DNA from: Anaerolineae bacterium | GTDB lineage: Bacteria > Chloroflexota > Anaerolineae > Promineifilales > Promineifilaceae | DNA length: 64,000 nucleotides | Direction: 5' to 3' | NCBI GenBank assembly: GCA_028277515.1 | Contig: JANQGC010000332.1 | Location: 5,322-69,321 of the forward strand | In this document: one piece after another, positions 26,580 through 34,490 of the stretch | How positions within the stretch are numbered: position 1 is the first letter of the stretch | Layout: each line of letters begins with the position of its first letter | Notes under the pieces: model-generated | Told to the model about the DNA's origin: nothing | Database searches by the model: none | The model's input: the letters and a program-made list of their open reading frames with translations, nothing else | Program-made: the position numbers and the translations under genes

Positions 26580-29156
26580 ATGAAATTTTGGCTAAATGGT
26601 CAAGCAAAAGAGTTTGACGGCGATGCCGACCTACCCCTTTTAACCTATCTTCGAGAAGATCAAAAGATTATTTCCCCCAAAAATGGCTGTGCCCCTCAGG
26701 CGGCATGCGGTGCCTGTACGGTCGATCTGAATGGCAAAGCAGTTCTTTCTTGTGTCATCCCCATGAAGAAGGTCGCCGACGGCCGGGTGACGACTACGGA
26801 AGGATTGGGGCAGTATCGTCAGGATATATTTGCCAACGCTTTTGTGGGTAACGGCGGGGTACAATGTGGCTTTTGCATCCCAGGAATCGTTATGCAGGCC
26901 AATGCCCTGATTAACAAAAATTCTGAACCGACGCGCGCCGAGGTGGAGAAAGCAATAACACCTAATTTATGCCGCTGCACGGGTTATAAGAAAGTAGTTG
27001 ATGCCATCCTTATGGCGGCAGATGCTATTCACAAGGAAGAAGAGATCCCCGCTCCCGGCGGCGATGGCAAGATAGGAACCAGGCAGCCCAAATACCAGGC
27101 TCGCGATTTGGTCCTTGGCCAGCATAAATATGTTGATGACATTTATTTGGACGGCATGAAATATGGTGCGCTCAAGTTTAGCGACCATCCCCGCGCAGTT
27201 GTCAAGAACATTGATATCTCAGAAGCAGAGCAACTTCCGGGGGTTATCCGGATATTTACGGCTGATGACGTTCCGGGTCAGCGAACAGTTGGCCTAATCA
27301 AGGAAGATTGGCCCTTGATGATCGCCCGCGGCGAAACAACGCGTTATGTAGGTGATGTCATCGCCGGTGTCGTCGCCAAATCGGAAGAAATAGCACGGGA
27401 GGCCGTATCCTTAATAACCGTTGATTATGAAGCATTAGAGCCGGTCACGGACATGTTTGCCGCAATGGAACCCGACAGCCCGGCCGTCCATGAAGGCGGC
27501 AATATCCTTTCTCAATCAATCACCAGCCGTGGAAATATTGAAAAGGCAATAGAAGAATCAGCCTATACGGCTCAAGGGACCTTTCAAACCCAAAGAATTG
27601 AGCATGCCTATATGGAGCCGGAAGTAGCTATCGCTTTCCAGGAAAATGGAACCCTTACTTTATTATCACAAGGGCAGGGAATTTATGATGATCGGGAGCA
27701 AATAGCCAAGCTGCTGGGCGTTGCTGAAGAAAATGTTCGCGTATCCCTGGTCCCCAATGGTGGGGGATTCGGCGGAAAGGAGGATTTGTCCGTCCAAGGT
27801 CACGCCGCCTTAATGGCTTATCTATTACAAGAACCGGTAAAGGTGCGCTTAAACCGTGATGAATCCTTGATTATGAGCGTTAAACGGCATCCTATTTGGA
27901 TGGACTACACCATTGGTTGTGATGAAAACGGCAAATTCACGTTTGTTAAAGTTCGATATGTCGGCGACACAGGTGCTTATGCTTCCGTAGGCATGAAAGT
28001 GTTGGAACGGTCGGCCGGACATGCCACCGGTGCTTATACTTTCCCGGTTACCGATGTGAAGGCCACGGCCGTCTATACCAACAATGTACCCTGCGGCGCA
28101 ATGCGCGGATTTGGCGTGAACCAGGCTATCTTCGGGTTGGAAAGTTTGGTCGATGATCTCTGCGAGCAAGGTGGCTTTGATCGCTGGCAGTTCCGTTATG
28201 ACAATGCGCTCACCGATGGCGAAATGACAGCCACCGGCCAGGTGATTGAAGGTGGAGCGGGAGCAAGAGCAACCTTATTAGCTGTCAAAGATGAATTTTA
28301 TAAAGCGAAGTATGCCGGTCTGGCCTGCGGTTTAAAGAACACCGGAATTGGCAATGGCATGCCTGACGAATCGACTGCCATGATCACAATTGCCGCGCCT
28401 GACAAAATCATCATCGATCACGGCTGGACCGAAATGGGACAGGGCGTCAATACCATTGCCATTCAGGTCGTTTGTGAAGAAACAGGGATTGACCCCGAAA
28501 TCGTTGAAGTGCGAATCGACACGACGGCCGAACAATTGGCCGGAATGACCACCGCTTCGCGAGCGACCTCGCTGGTCGGAAATTCTCTTATTGATGCTTG
28601 CAAGCAACTGAAAACGGATCTGCAAACTCATTCTCTGGAAGAACTGGTAGGAAATGAATATCGCGGCAAATTCCGTGTTGACTGGACCACGAAACCGGGG
28701 GCGATGGTCGAAAAGGTTTATACGCATTATTCTTATAGCTACGCCACCCAATTGGTCACGCTCGACGATGATGGCCAAATTGATAAAATCACAGCCGCCC
28801 ATGACGCAGGAAAAATATTTAATCCTATGCTGTTTGAAGGCCAATTAGAAGGGTCGCTGCATATGGGACTTGGTTACGCTATCAGTGAAGATTTTGAAAT
28901 GGAAAACGGCCGTCCGAAAAGCACCCGTTTGCGCAAATGTGGGGTTCTGCGCGCTAAAGAAACACCCGAATTCGATATCATTGGTGTTGAAGTAGCCGAT
29001 CCCTACGGTCCATATGGTGCCAAGGGTGTAGGAGAAATTGGTCTTGTGCCAACAGCCGGTGCAGTAGCCAACGCCCTTTATCAATTTGATGGCCAGAGAC
29101 GCACAAAACTGCCCATGCAGTTACCCAAAAAGAAACGAAAAGTCGTTCGCAGGTAA
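26580..29156 (+). CDS. Fused [2Fe-2S]/molybdopterin hydroxylase, xanthine-dehydrogenase type (XdhD-like)
   Basis: The 858-residue enzyme fuses an N-terminal plant-type [2Fe-2S] domain (NGCAPQAACGACTVDL), a second [2Fe-2S] helical domain (QCGFCIPGIVMQA, LCRCTGYKKVV, to about residue 160) and the large molybdopterin subunit (from about 170). The latter has GGGFGGKEDLSVQGHAAL, EMGQGVNTIA and KGVGEIGLVPTAGAV, where the Glu is the expected catalytic base. No FAD domain is fused or adjacent. This layout matches the XdhD / selenium-dependent xanthine dehydrogenase group that hydroxylates purines, though other N-heterocycles are possible. ATG 26580 with GGAGGAATCAA is chosen over a TTG 18 nt upstream. 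The divergent nucleoside importer supports a purine role. Confidence 0.82.
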   Translation: MKFWLNGQAKEFDGDADLPLLTYLREDQKIISPKNGCAPQAACGACTVDLNGKAVLSCVIPMKKVADGRVTTTEGLGQYRQDIFANAFVGNGGVQCGFCIPGIVMQANALINKNSEPTRAEVEKAITPNLCRCTGYKKVVDAILMAADAIHKEEEIPAPGGDGKIGTRQPKYQARDLVLGQHKYVDDIYLDGMKYGALKFSDHPRAVVKNIDISEAEQLPGVIRIFTADDVPGQRTVGLIKEDWPLMIARGETTRYVGDVIAGVVAKSEEIAREAVSLITVDYEALEPVTDMFAAMEPDSPAVHEGGNILSQSITSRGNIEKAIEESAYTAQGTFQTQRIEHAYMEPEVAIAFQENGTLTLLSQGQGIYDDREQIAKLLGVAEENVRVSLVPNGGGFGGKEDLSVQGHAALMAYLLQEPVKVRLNRDESLIMSVKRHPIWMDYTIGCDENGKFTFVKVRYVGDTGAYASVGMKVLERSAGHATGAYTFPVTDVKATAVYTNNVPCGAMRGFGVNQAIFGLESLVDDLCEQGGFDRWQFRYDNALTDGEMTATGQVIEGGAGARATLLAVKDEFYKAKYAGLACGLKNTGIGNGMPDESTAMITIAAPDKIIIDHGWTEMGQGVNTIAIQVVCEETGIDPEIVEVRIDTTAEQLAGMTTASRATSLVGNSLIDACKQLKTDLQTHSLEELVGNEYRGKFRVDWTTKPGAMVEKVYTHYSYSYATQLVTLDDDGQIDKITAAHDAGKIFNPMLFEGQLEGSLHMGLGYAISEDFEMENGRPKSTRLRKCGVLRAKETPEFDIIGVEVADPYGPYGAKGVGEIGLVPTAGAVANALYQFDGQRRTKLPMQLPKKKRKVVRR

Positions 29157-29171
29157 CAGAAAATGGACGCT

Positions 29172-29271
29172 GACAAGAGCGGATTTACGCGGATGAAAAT
29201 GAAAAATTTAGCGTTATCAGCGTGAATCAGCGTCCAATTAACCTTCTCTTTGTAAATGTGTCGGGTTACTA
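29172..29271 (+). repeat. ~100-nt dispersed repeat, copy 1
   Basis: This segment matches 33854-33949 in the same orientation with few changes; identical blocks include GACAAGAGCGGATTT and GTGAATCAGCGTCCAATTAA, and both end GTGTCGGGTTACTA. A 10-bp inverted repeat (TGGACGCTGA at 29164-29173 with TCAGCGTCCA at 29227-29236) spans most of it. It fills the gap between the Mo-hydroxylase and the DUF302 gene. Confidence 0.85.
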
Positions 29272-29272
29272 C

Positions 29273-29659
29273 TTAATTTTTCAGTAATTGGGCTACTCTT
29301 TCTAATCGTTCACCCGCTTCTTTTGCCACCTCATCTAACGCCGGATCGGGCATCATCACAACCGGATCAATAAGGGACACCAAAATACGGCCGTCATTTT
29401 CTTGAGCCACCGTTACATTACAAGGCAATAACATGCCCACATCAGGATTGGTTTGCAAGGCACGATAAGCTAAAGGAGGGTTGCAAGCGCCCAAAATAAT
29501 ATAGGGTCGAAAATCGGCATCCAGCTTTTCCTTTAAGGTTGACTTGACATCAATTTCGGTGAGCACACCGAATCCTTCCTCTTTTAAAGCCTCTGTGACC
29601 TTCTCAACTGCTGAATCATAATCACTGTTCAAATATACTTTTTTCCCAATATTTGTCAT
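29273..29659 (-). CDS. DUF302-family protein
   Basis: The 128-residue product is a small soluble protein of the DUF302 family, whose biochemical role is unsettled; members are often thought to be linked to redox or heme-type stress. Matching features are an N-terminal SAVEKVTEALKEEGFGVLTEIDV, the block YIILGACNPPLAYRAL, and GMLLPCNVTV followed by VSLIDPVVMM. Two Cys residues (in GACNPP and LPCNVT) are conserved in the family. ATG 29657-29659 has GGGAG 7 nt upstream; an in-frame extension further upstream has no such site. It lies downstream of the DnaE-type gene on the same strand, about 105 nt away. Confidence 0.82.
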   Translation of the reverse strand: MTNIGKKVYLNSDYDSAVEKVTEALKEEGFGVLTEIDVKSTLKEKLDADFRPYIILGACNPPLAYRALQTNPDVGMLLPCNVTVAQENDGRILVSLIDPVVMMPDPALDEVAKEAGERLERVAQLLKN

Positions 29660-29764
29660 GGCTAACTCCCATAAATTTTTCACCAATGGCAGACTTTGAA
29701 CTTGCACTGATGAGTGTTTTTTGAATTATACAATTTGTAAGCGATCCACAAAAAAGAACTTATA

Positions 29765-32700
29765 TTATTCCACTTGAAATAAGCCGCCGCCCCAATCATC
29801 TTCCAGCCATCTCCCCTTGATCGTTGCAGGTTCCCAGCGCTCTAATTTCTCCACACCGGATATTTTACTTCCTCGATCATTCCGTGATTGTGATCGGCGA
29901 GAAGGATAAACCAGGATATATTCCTTTCCATCCGCAAAAAAGAAGCCCTTATCCCCCGTCCACCCAGGAAGCCTGATGCCCTGAATCGTCACCAATTTCC
30001 CTCGCCATTCAGGGAGTTTACTAAGGGGAACAGCGCCATCTTTGTCACCAAACAATTGCTCGGGTTGAATACTCAGAGGAATGCCCAACAATTCAAGCTC
30101 CCACTGCCAACGCTCCTCAGCAGATTCAACTTCCTTTGTCTGCACATGGGCAAAATCAAAGGCTAATTGATGGCTGCTCCCTGCGCGGCCAATGTGGAGC
30201 GCATCGGCTAACATCGACAGCCGGCTTTCACCCAATCCATCTAACCCGCCACATTTTATTAAATGAGTAATTTCCTTTTTTTGTAAAGGTACGCGTATTA
30301 AGAAATCCGACAAATCCAAAAACGGCCGTTTTGCCCTCTCTTCAATGATGGCTGCGGCCGATTTTGAGCGTAATGCTCGAACCTGTCCCAGGCCCATCCA
30401 TAAAATGTCTTCCGTTGGTAACGGCTCATATTGAGCCGACTTTTCTGCCGGCAGGAGAGAAAATCGCTTTTGGCTGAAATTCACATGGGGCGGCCGTACA
30501 GAGATGCCCAACCTTTTTGCCTCGGCAATATAGACGGCCGGATGGTGAAAACCACCGCGGTCGGCCAGGCGAGCGCAGAGGAATTCAGCCTTATAATGTG
30601 TTTTAAGATAAGCAGATCGATAACTGACATCCGCATAGGCCGTGGCATGCCCTTTATTAAAACCATACCCGGCAAAAGCTTTCACCTGCTCCCATAAGGT
30701 TTCAGCCTGCTGCGTTGAGAAACCGGGTCCATCGGGCGGTTGTCTCTGGCAGCCGCTTAAAAAAGCAATCGTAAGTGCGCTCATTTCTTCCGGTTGAAAT
30801 TTACTCATGCCTTTACGCAGGCCATCCGCTTGCAACCAGGATAAACCGGCAATCTCCCTGGCAATCCGCAAAATCTGTTCCTGGAATAACAAAACCCCCT
30901 GGGTTGATCCTAAGATAGGCTCTAATGATGAATGCAAAAACCGAACTTTTTCTTCACCCCGATAACGATTGACGAAGGATCGCGCCATGCCGCCCGTTGC
31001 CGGTCCCGGTTTGAAAAATGCATTGGCTACAGCAAGGTCGGCAACATTCTTGACTTGCAGTTTTCGTAAGGTTCGTCTCGCGCCAACTGACTCACATTGA
31101 AAAACTCCGATTGTCTCTCCGGATGCGAGTGTATCGGCCGTCTGCTGATCATCTAGTGGGATATTGTTGAGCGAAAATTGCGGATCGTGATTTATGTGTA
31201 TAAGTTCTTCGGCATCAGCCATGACCGTCAGCGCCCGGATGCCCAGGAGATCTAACTTTGGCAAACCGACACGCTCGATATCGCGATGGTCAAATTGGGT
31301 GATCAAGAATCCCTTCGGCGCAGCTTGAACGGGTACAGTATCCGTCAGCGGACCGGGGGTAATGACAAGGCCGCCCGGATGAATGCTGAGATGGTGGGGC
31401 TGGCCAACCAAACTCAACGCCGATTGCAGGGCTTCCTGCTCGCGCCGATCCTCAATATCTGACAGTAAATCTTCCCCTTGCCAGCTTTGACGACGCTGGG
31501 GATCAGGATGCCAACGATGGGGGGTTTTCTTGCTTAACTTCTTAATCTGCTTTTCTTCAAGCCCAAATGCTTTGGCCGTTTCTCTCAACGCGGAACGTGG
31601 CTGTAATGTATTCATTGTTGATACCAGGGCCACTTTTTCTTCCCCATAAGTTTGGCGTACATAATCAAGCACTTCGTCCCGGCGACGGCTGCAAAAATCA
31701 AGGTCAATATCCGGGAGACTTCGTCGATCCGGGTTTAAAAACCGTTCAAACAACAGATCTTGCTCAATGGGATCAACCTGGGAGATACCACAGCAATAGG
31801 CAACCAAAGAATTGGCTACGCTACCTCTTGTGCTGACAGGTATATTCTGTTGCCGGGCATAGCGCACAATGTCAGCAACAATGACGAATAATGGGGCAAA
31901 GCCCCGGGATTCAATGATTGCCAGCTCTAATTGCAATCTATGATCGATTTTCTCACTAGAAGCTGCCCCAAATTTCTCTTTCAAGCCGGACCTGGTCAGT
32001 TTACGCAGTGCATTTTCGGCTGTTTGCTCACCTGACAGTTGGAGCACAGGCCAAATTGGCCGTCCATCCGGCAATCCCAACTCACAGCGATTCACAATTT
32101 CGGCGATACTCTCCAATGCCTCCGGAAAATCAACATATTGTTCGATCAAAGCGTCTTTATTCGGCCAATGAATAGGTATTGATTCATCACCCAGGTTGGG
32201 AAGCAGATGATTTGAGACCTGGTCAATTTTGCAATTGCGGTCGATAGCTGATAGTAGGCGCAATCTTGACGTCTCATCCTTGTTTAAGCAAAAAATCGGC
32301 TGAACGGCCACAGATGGCAATCCAAATCGCCGGCCTAATTGAGCGATTTCCTTTGGAATCGGATCAGATGGATGTTTGGGAGAAATACTCAAATAAAAAT
32401 CTTGATCGAAGATACCCCCAAGCTGCGACATAAGGCGAGCCGCTGCTTTTGGCCGTCCAACTCTGATTAGTTTCTCAATCCACCCCAATCTACCTCCGGA
32501 CAGGCAGATAAGACCTTGCTTGTTTTGCTTGAGCATCTCCCAGGAAATGCCGGGCGATTCCCCTTTCTTATTATCATGAACCAGGGACGACAAACGGCAT
32601 AAAGAACGATACCCTTCAACACCATTTGCCAGCAAAACTAAACGACCGCTTTGCGTCCCCTGAGGCGCTAAAACTCCTGGTGGAGCAATCACATCAGTCG

Positions 32701-32923
32701 CTATCCCGATAATTGGCTTTATATTTTGCTCCTGGCAAAGCCTGCTAAACTGCACGACGCCATATAAACCATTCGTGTCCGTCAATGCCAGGGCGGGCAG
32801 GTCATCTTTCACAGCCCGTTCAACCAGTTCCTGAACCGACGCTGTCCCTCCTAACAGGGTATAATGGGAGTGCACCTCCAGGTGCGTAAAACTATCAGGC
32901 AATATATGCATCCTGCCAATCAT
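29765..32923 (-). CDS. dnaE2: DNA polymerase III alpha subunit, error-prone DnaE2-like
   Basis: About 1052 residues, shorter than replicative DnaE (about 1160), with an N-terminal PHP domain (HLEVHSHYTLLGG, LALTDTNGLYG), the polymerase core with its first two catalytic Asp residues in LPDIDLDFCSRRRDEV, the finger motif GFNKGHATAYADVSYRSAYL, a helix-hairpin-helix (about 870-930) and a C-terminal OB-like region. Length and PHP/OB sequence fit the DnaE2 (ImuC) group of mutagenic translesion polymerases, but a divergent replicative DnaE cannot be excluded. The usual partners imuA and imuB are not in the window. Starts are uncertain: ATG 32923, ATG 32911 (12 nt on) or an upstream TTG, none with a good ribosome-binding site. 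Confidence 0.75.
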   Translation of the reverse strand: MIGRMHILPDSFTHLEVHSHYTLLGGTASVQELVERAVKDDLPALALTDTNGLYGVVQFSRLCQEQNIKPIIGIATDVIAPPGVLAPQGTQSGRLVLLANGVEGYRSLCRLSSLVHDNKKGESPGISWEMLKQNKQGLICLSGGRLGWIEKLIRVGRPKAAARLMSQLGGIFDQDFYLSISPKHPSDPIPKEIAQLGRRFGLPSVAVQPIFCLNKDETSRLRLLSAIDRNCKIDQVSNHLLPNLGDESIPIHWPNKDALIEQYVDFPEALESIAEIVNRCELGLPDGRPIWPVLQLSGEQTAENALRKLTRSGLKEKFGAASSEKIDHRLQLELAIIESRGFAPLFVIVADIVRYARQQNIPVSTRGSVANSLVAYCCGISQVDPIEQDLLFERFLNPDRRSLPDIDLDFCSRRRDEVLDYVRQTYGEEKVALVSTMNTLQPRSALRETAKAFGLEEKQIKKLSKKTPHRWHPDPQRRQSWQGEDLLSDIEDRREQEALQSALSLVGQPHHLSIHPGGLVITPGPLTDTVPVQAAPKGFLITQFDHRDIERVGLPKLDLLGIRALTVMADAEELIHINHDPQFSLNNIPLDDQQTADTLASGETIGVFQCESVGARRTLRKLQVKNVADLAVANAFFKPGPATGGMARSFVNRYRGEEKVRFLHSSLEPILGSTQGVLLFQEQILRIAREIAGLSWLQADGLRKGMSKFQPEEMSALTIAFLSGCQRQPPDGPGFSTQQAETLWEQVKAFAGYGFNKGHATAYADVSYRSAYLKTHYKAEFLCARLADRGGFHHPAVYIAEAKRLGISVRPPHVNFSQKRFSLLPAEKSAQYEPLPTEDILWMGLGQVRALRSKSAAAIIEERAKRPFLDLSDFLIRVPLQKKEITHLIKCGGLDGLGESRLSMLADALHIGRAGSSHQLAFDFAHVQTKEVESAEERWQWELELLGIPLSIQPEQLFGDKDGAVPLSKLPEWRGKLVTIQGIRLPGWTGDKGFFFADGKEYILVYPSRRSQSRNDRGSKISGVEKLERWEPATIKGRWLEDDWGGGLFQVE

Positions 32924-32971
32924 AGAAACCGGGCAAGATGTTTGCAAGAATAAAAAGGAATAAATTCATCA

Positions 32972-33124
32972 ATGAATCAACTAAACGGAAAGTCTGCCAT
33001 TGTTAGTGGAGCCGGTACAGGAATTGGAAAGGGGATAGCACTCGCACTTGCGGCCGAAGGAGTCAAGGTGTTGCTGTTTGGCAGGCGAAAGAACAAGTTA
33101 ATCAGCCCAATATCCCAGGAGGAA
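32972..33124 (+). pseudogene. Truncated short-chain dehydrogenase (SDR) N-terminus
   Basis: The reading frame encodes QLNGKSAIVSGAGTGIGKGI then ALALAAEGVKVLLFGRRKNKL, the first beta-alpha-beta of an SDR enzyme with its nucleotide-binding GxxxGxG. Homology ends after about 43 residues where a normal SDR needs about 250, and the remaining 20 residues resemble nothing and run into the next gene. The NNAG, catalytic Ser and YxxxK motifs are absent. This is a gene remnant, read in the opposite direction to the neighbouring polymerase. Confidence 0.75.
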
Positions 33125-33128
33125 TTTG

Positions 33129-33539
33129 ATGATCTCCCTATCTACCGCCAAACAACTTAAAGGGGCTGGATTGGTCTGGCCCGCAAAAAATAATGACTTC
33201 TTCGCCATTCCTGATAGAGGCATGGACGAAAGAGTTTTTGTAATTTCGGATCTGATGTCTTACCTGGATATATTCAGAGGGTGGCCGGTGGTGACTTTTC
33301 ACGGATCGGCCGAATGGGCGCTGGATTATATATTAACAACAGAAGTGGTTTGGCTTCCTACCGATGAACAATTGAGAGATGTGATTTTAGACAAACTTGC
33401 GGAGCCAAATCTGATCCTGACATACGATCGAGATCAATACCGCTGTCAAATAAAAATAGATGGCCAGGATCATGAATTTCAAGCTGCGATAGCAGGAGAA
33501 GTCTATGGCGCGGCCTTGCTTCATATCTTAGAAAAATAA
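33129..33539 (+). CDS. Small CpaE-like uncharacterised protein
   Basis: The 136-residue product starts MISLSTAKQLKGAGLVW and has no membrane segment. It resembles short proteins in Chloroflexota genomes that are often labelled pilus assembly CpaE but lack its ATPase domain; recognisable blocks are FFAIPDRGMDERVFVISD, VTFHGSAEWALDYI and VVWLPTDEQLRD. ATG 33129 follows an ideal AGGAGGAATTTG, and that site lies within the tail of the broken SDR fragment. The function is unknown. The name rests on my recollection of the family and not on a motif with a known role. Confidence 0.6.
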   Translation: MISLSTAKQLKGAGLVWPAKNNDFFAIPDRGMDERVFVISDLMSYLDIFRGWPVVTFHGSAEWALDYILTTEVVWLPTDEQLRDVILDKLAEPNLILTYDRDQYRCQIKIDGQDHEFQAAIAGEVYGAALLHILEK

Positions 33540-33584
33540 ATCTAGCTACCCACTAAGTACCAACAAGAAAGTATTGCAGCATGT

Positions 33585-33806
33585 GTCATGCCGAGCTTGT
33601 CGAGGTATCTCTCAAGAGATTTCTCGCTTTGCTGCTAAGAAACAAGCCGTATCAAATTGTCATTCCGATGCGAAGCGAGGAATCTTATAGATTCATTATG
33701 TTGAGAATGCAAAGATCCTTCACTCCGCAAGCTACGTTCAGGATGACGAACTGGTGTTTCTTTTCTCATAGAGTATCGCTCGCGATCTGGAACTTCTCGA
33801 AATGAC
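33585..33806. repeat. Composite intergenic repeat with GTCATNCCGA-type palindromes
   Basis: The segment begins GTCATGCCGAGCTTGTCGAG and ends CTTCTCGAAATGAC, partial reverse complements of each other. Inside are GTCATTCCGATGCGAAGCGA (33659) and a complementary block ending CAGGATGAC (33747). This nested palindrome design is known from intergenic repeats in many environmental genomes. The track of short open frames across it looks like chance. It fills most of 33540-33837. Confidence 0.6.
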
Positions 33807-33853
33807 AATCGTCAACACATAGTTGCTCGTACTTAGTTTAGAAACAGTTCGCG

Positions 33854-33949
33854 GACAAGAGCGGATTTTCGCCGATAAAAAAAATTCAGCGTCATCAGTG
33901 TGAATCAGCGTCCAATTAATCTTCTCTTTGTAAAAGTGTCGGGTTACTA
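33854..33949 (+). repeat. ~100-nt dispersed repeat, copy 2
   Basis: Same orientation as 29172-29271, with shared blocks GACAAGAGCGGATTT, TGAATCAGCGTCCAATTAA and GTGTCGGGTTACTA. The two copies bracket a 4.6-kb block with the DUF302 gene, the DnaE-type gene, the SDR fragment and the CpaE-like gene. Confidence 0.85.
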
Positions 33950-34004
33950 GAAATAAATTTGATCTGAGAATGTCGAATAAAGGTGATGAGGTTATAATAC
34001 GGAT

Positions 34005-34490
34005 ATGAGAAAGCCCTTTGAACGCTTAGGAATTGTGCCCTATTTTATTCTTGGGTTCGCTCTTCTGGTTTTGGGCATTTTGGCTATGAACCATATCATA
34101 GACAATTGGTGGCCCATGGATGTACAGCGGATCGATCTGGTGCGTGCAACAGCCTTAGGCCAGGTTGATCCCGCTTCTTTAATGGAAGCGGCCAATACAG
34201 AAATCATTCTTGCATTTTTATCCGCTGTGTTGGTGGCAACGACCGGTCTAACCCTACCGATTACTTATTACCTCAATCATCGGTTTCAATCACAAAACAC
34301 GTTAATGTCTCCCCATTTCCTGGTTGTTTTACGACAAGCGATGTTTATCGGTTTCTGGGCATCTTTCTGCCTCTGGCTGCAAATGAATCGAATGCTCGGT
34401 ATCGCCGTCGTGGTTCTGGTTGCCGGGGTATTGATCTTATTTGAAATCTTACTTCAAATCCGAACCCGTGCTGCAAAGGTGAGCGCTTAG
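34005..34490 (+). CDS. Four-helix membrane protein, unknown function
   Basis: The 161-residue protein has four hydrophobic segments at about residues 9-30 (VPYFILGFALLVLGILAM), 66-88 (ILAFLSAVLVATTGLTLPIT), 109-126 and 130-150. The N-terminus is short and cytosolic with RKPFERLG; the C-terminus is basic. I do not recognise the family. Its TAG is followed directly by the GTG of selA with no gap, so the two are probably co-transcribed. ATG 34005 is preceded by GAGGT about 13 nt upstream, a loose ribosome-binding site. Link with selenium metabolism is possible only by position. Confidence 0.75.
   Translation: MRKPFERLGIVPYFILGFALLVLGILAMNHIIDNWWPMDVQRIDLVRATALGQVDPASLMEAANTEIILAFLSAVLVATTGLTLPITYYLNHRFQSQNTLMSPHFLVVLRQAMFIGFWASFCLWLQMNRMLGIAVVVLVAGVLILFEILLQIRTRAAKVSA

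Noticed and set aside
33581..33805. Plus-strand open frame of about 74 codons
   Set aside because: It is read through a palindromic intergenic repeat and shows no protein-like pattern.
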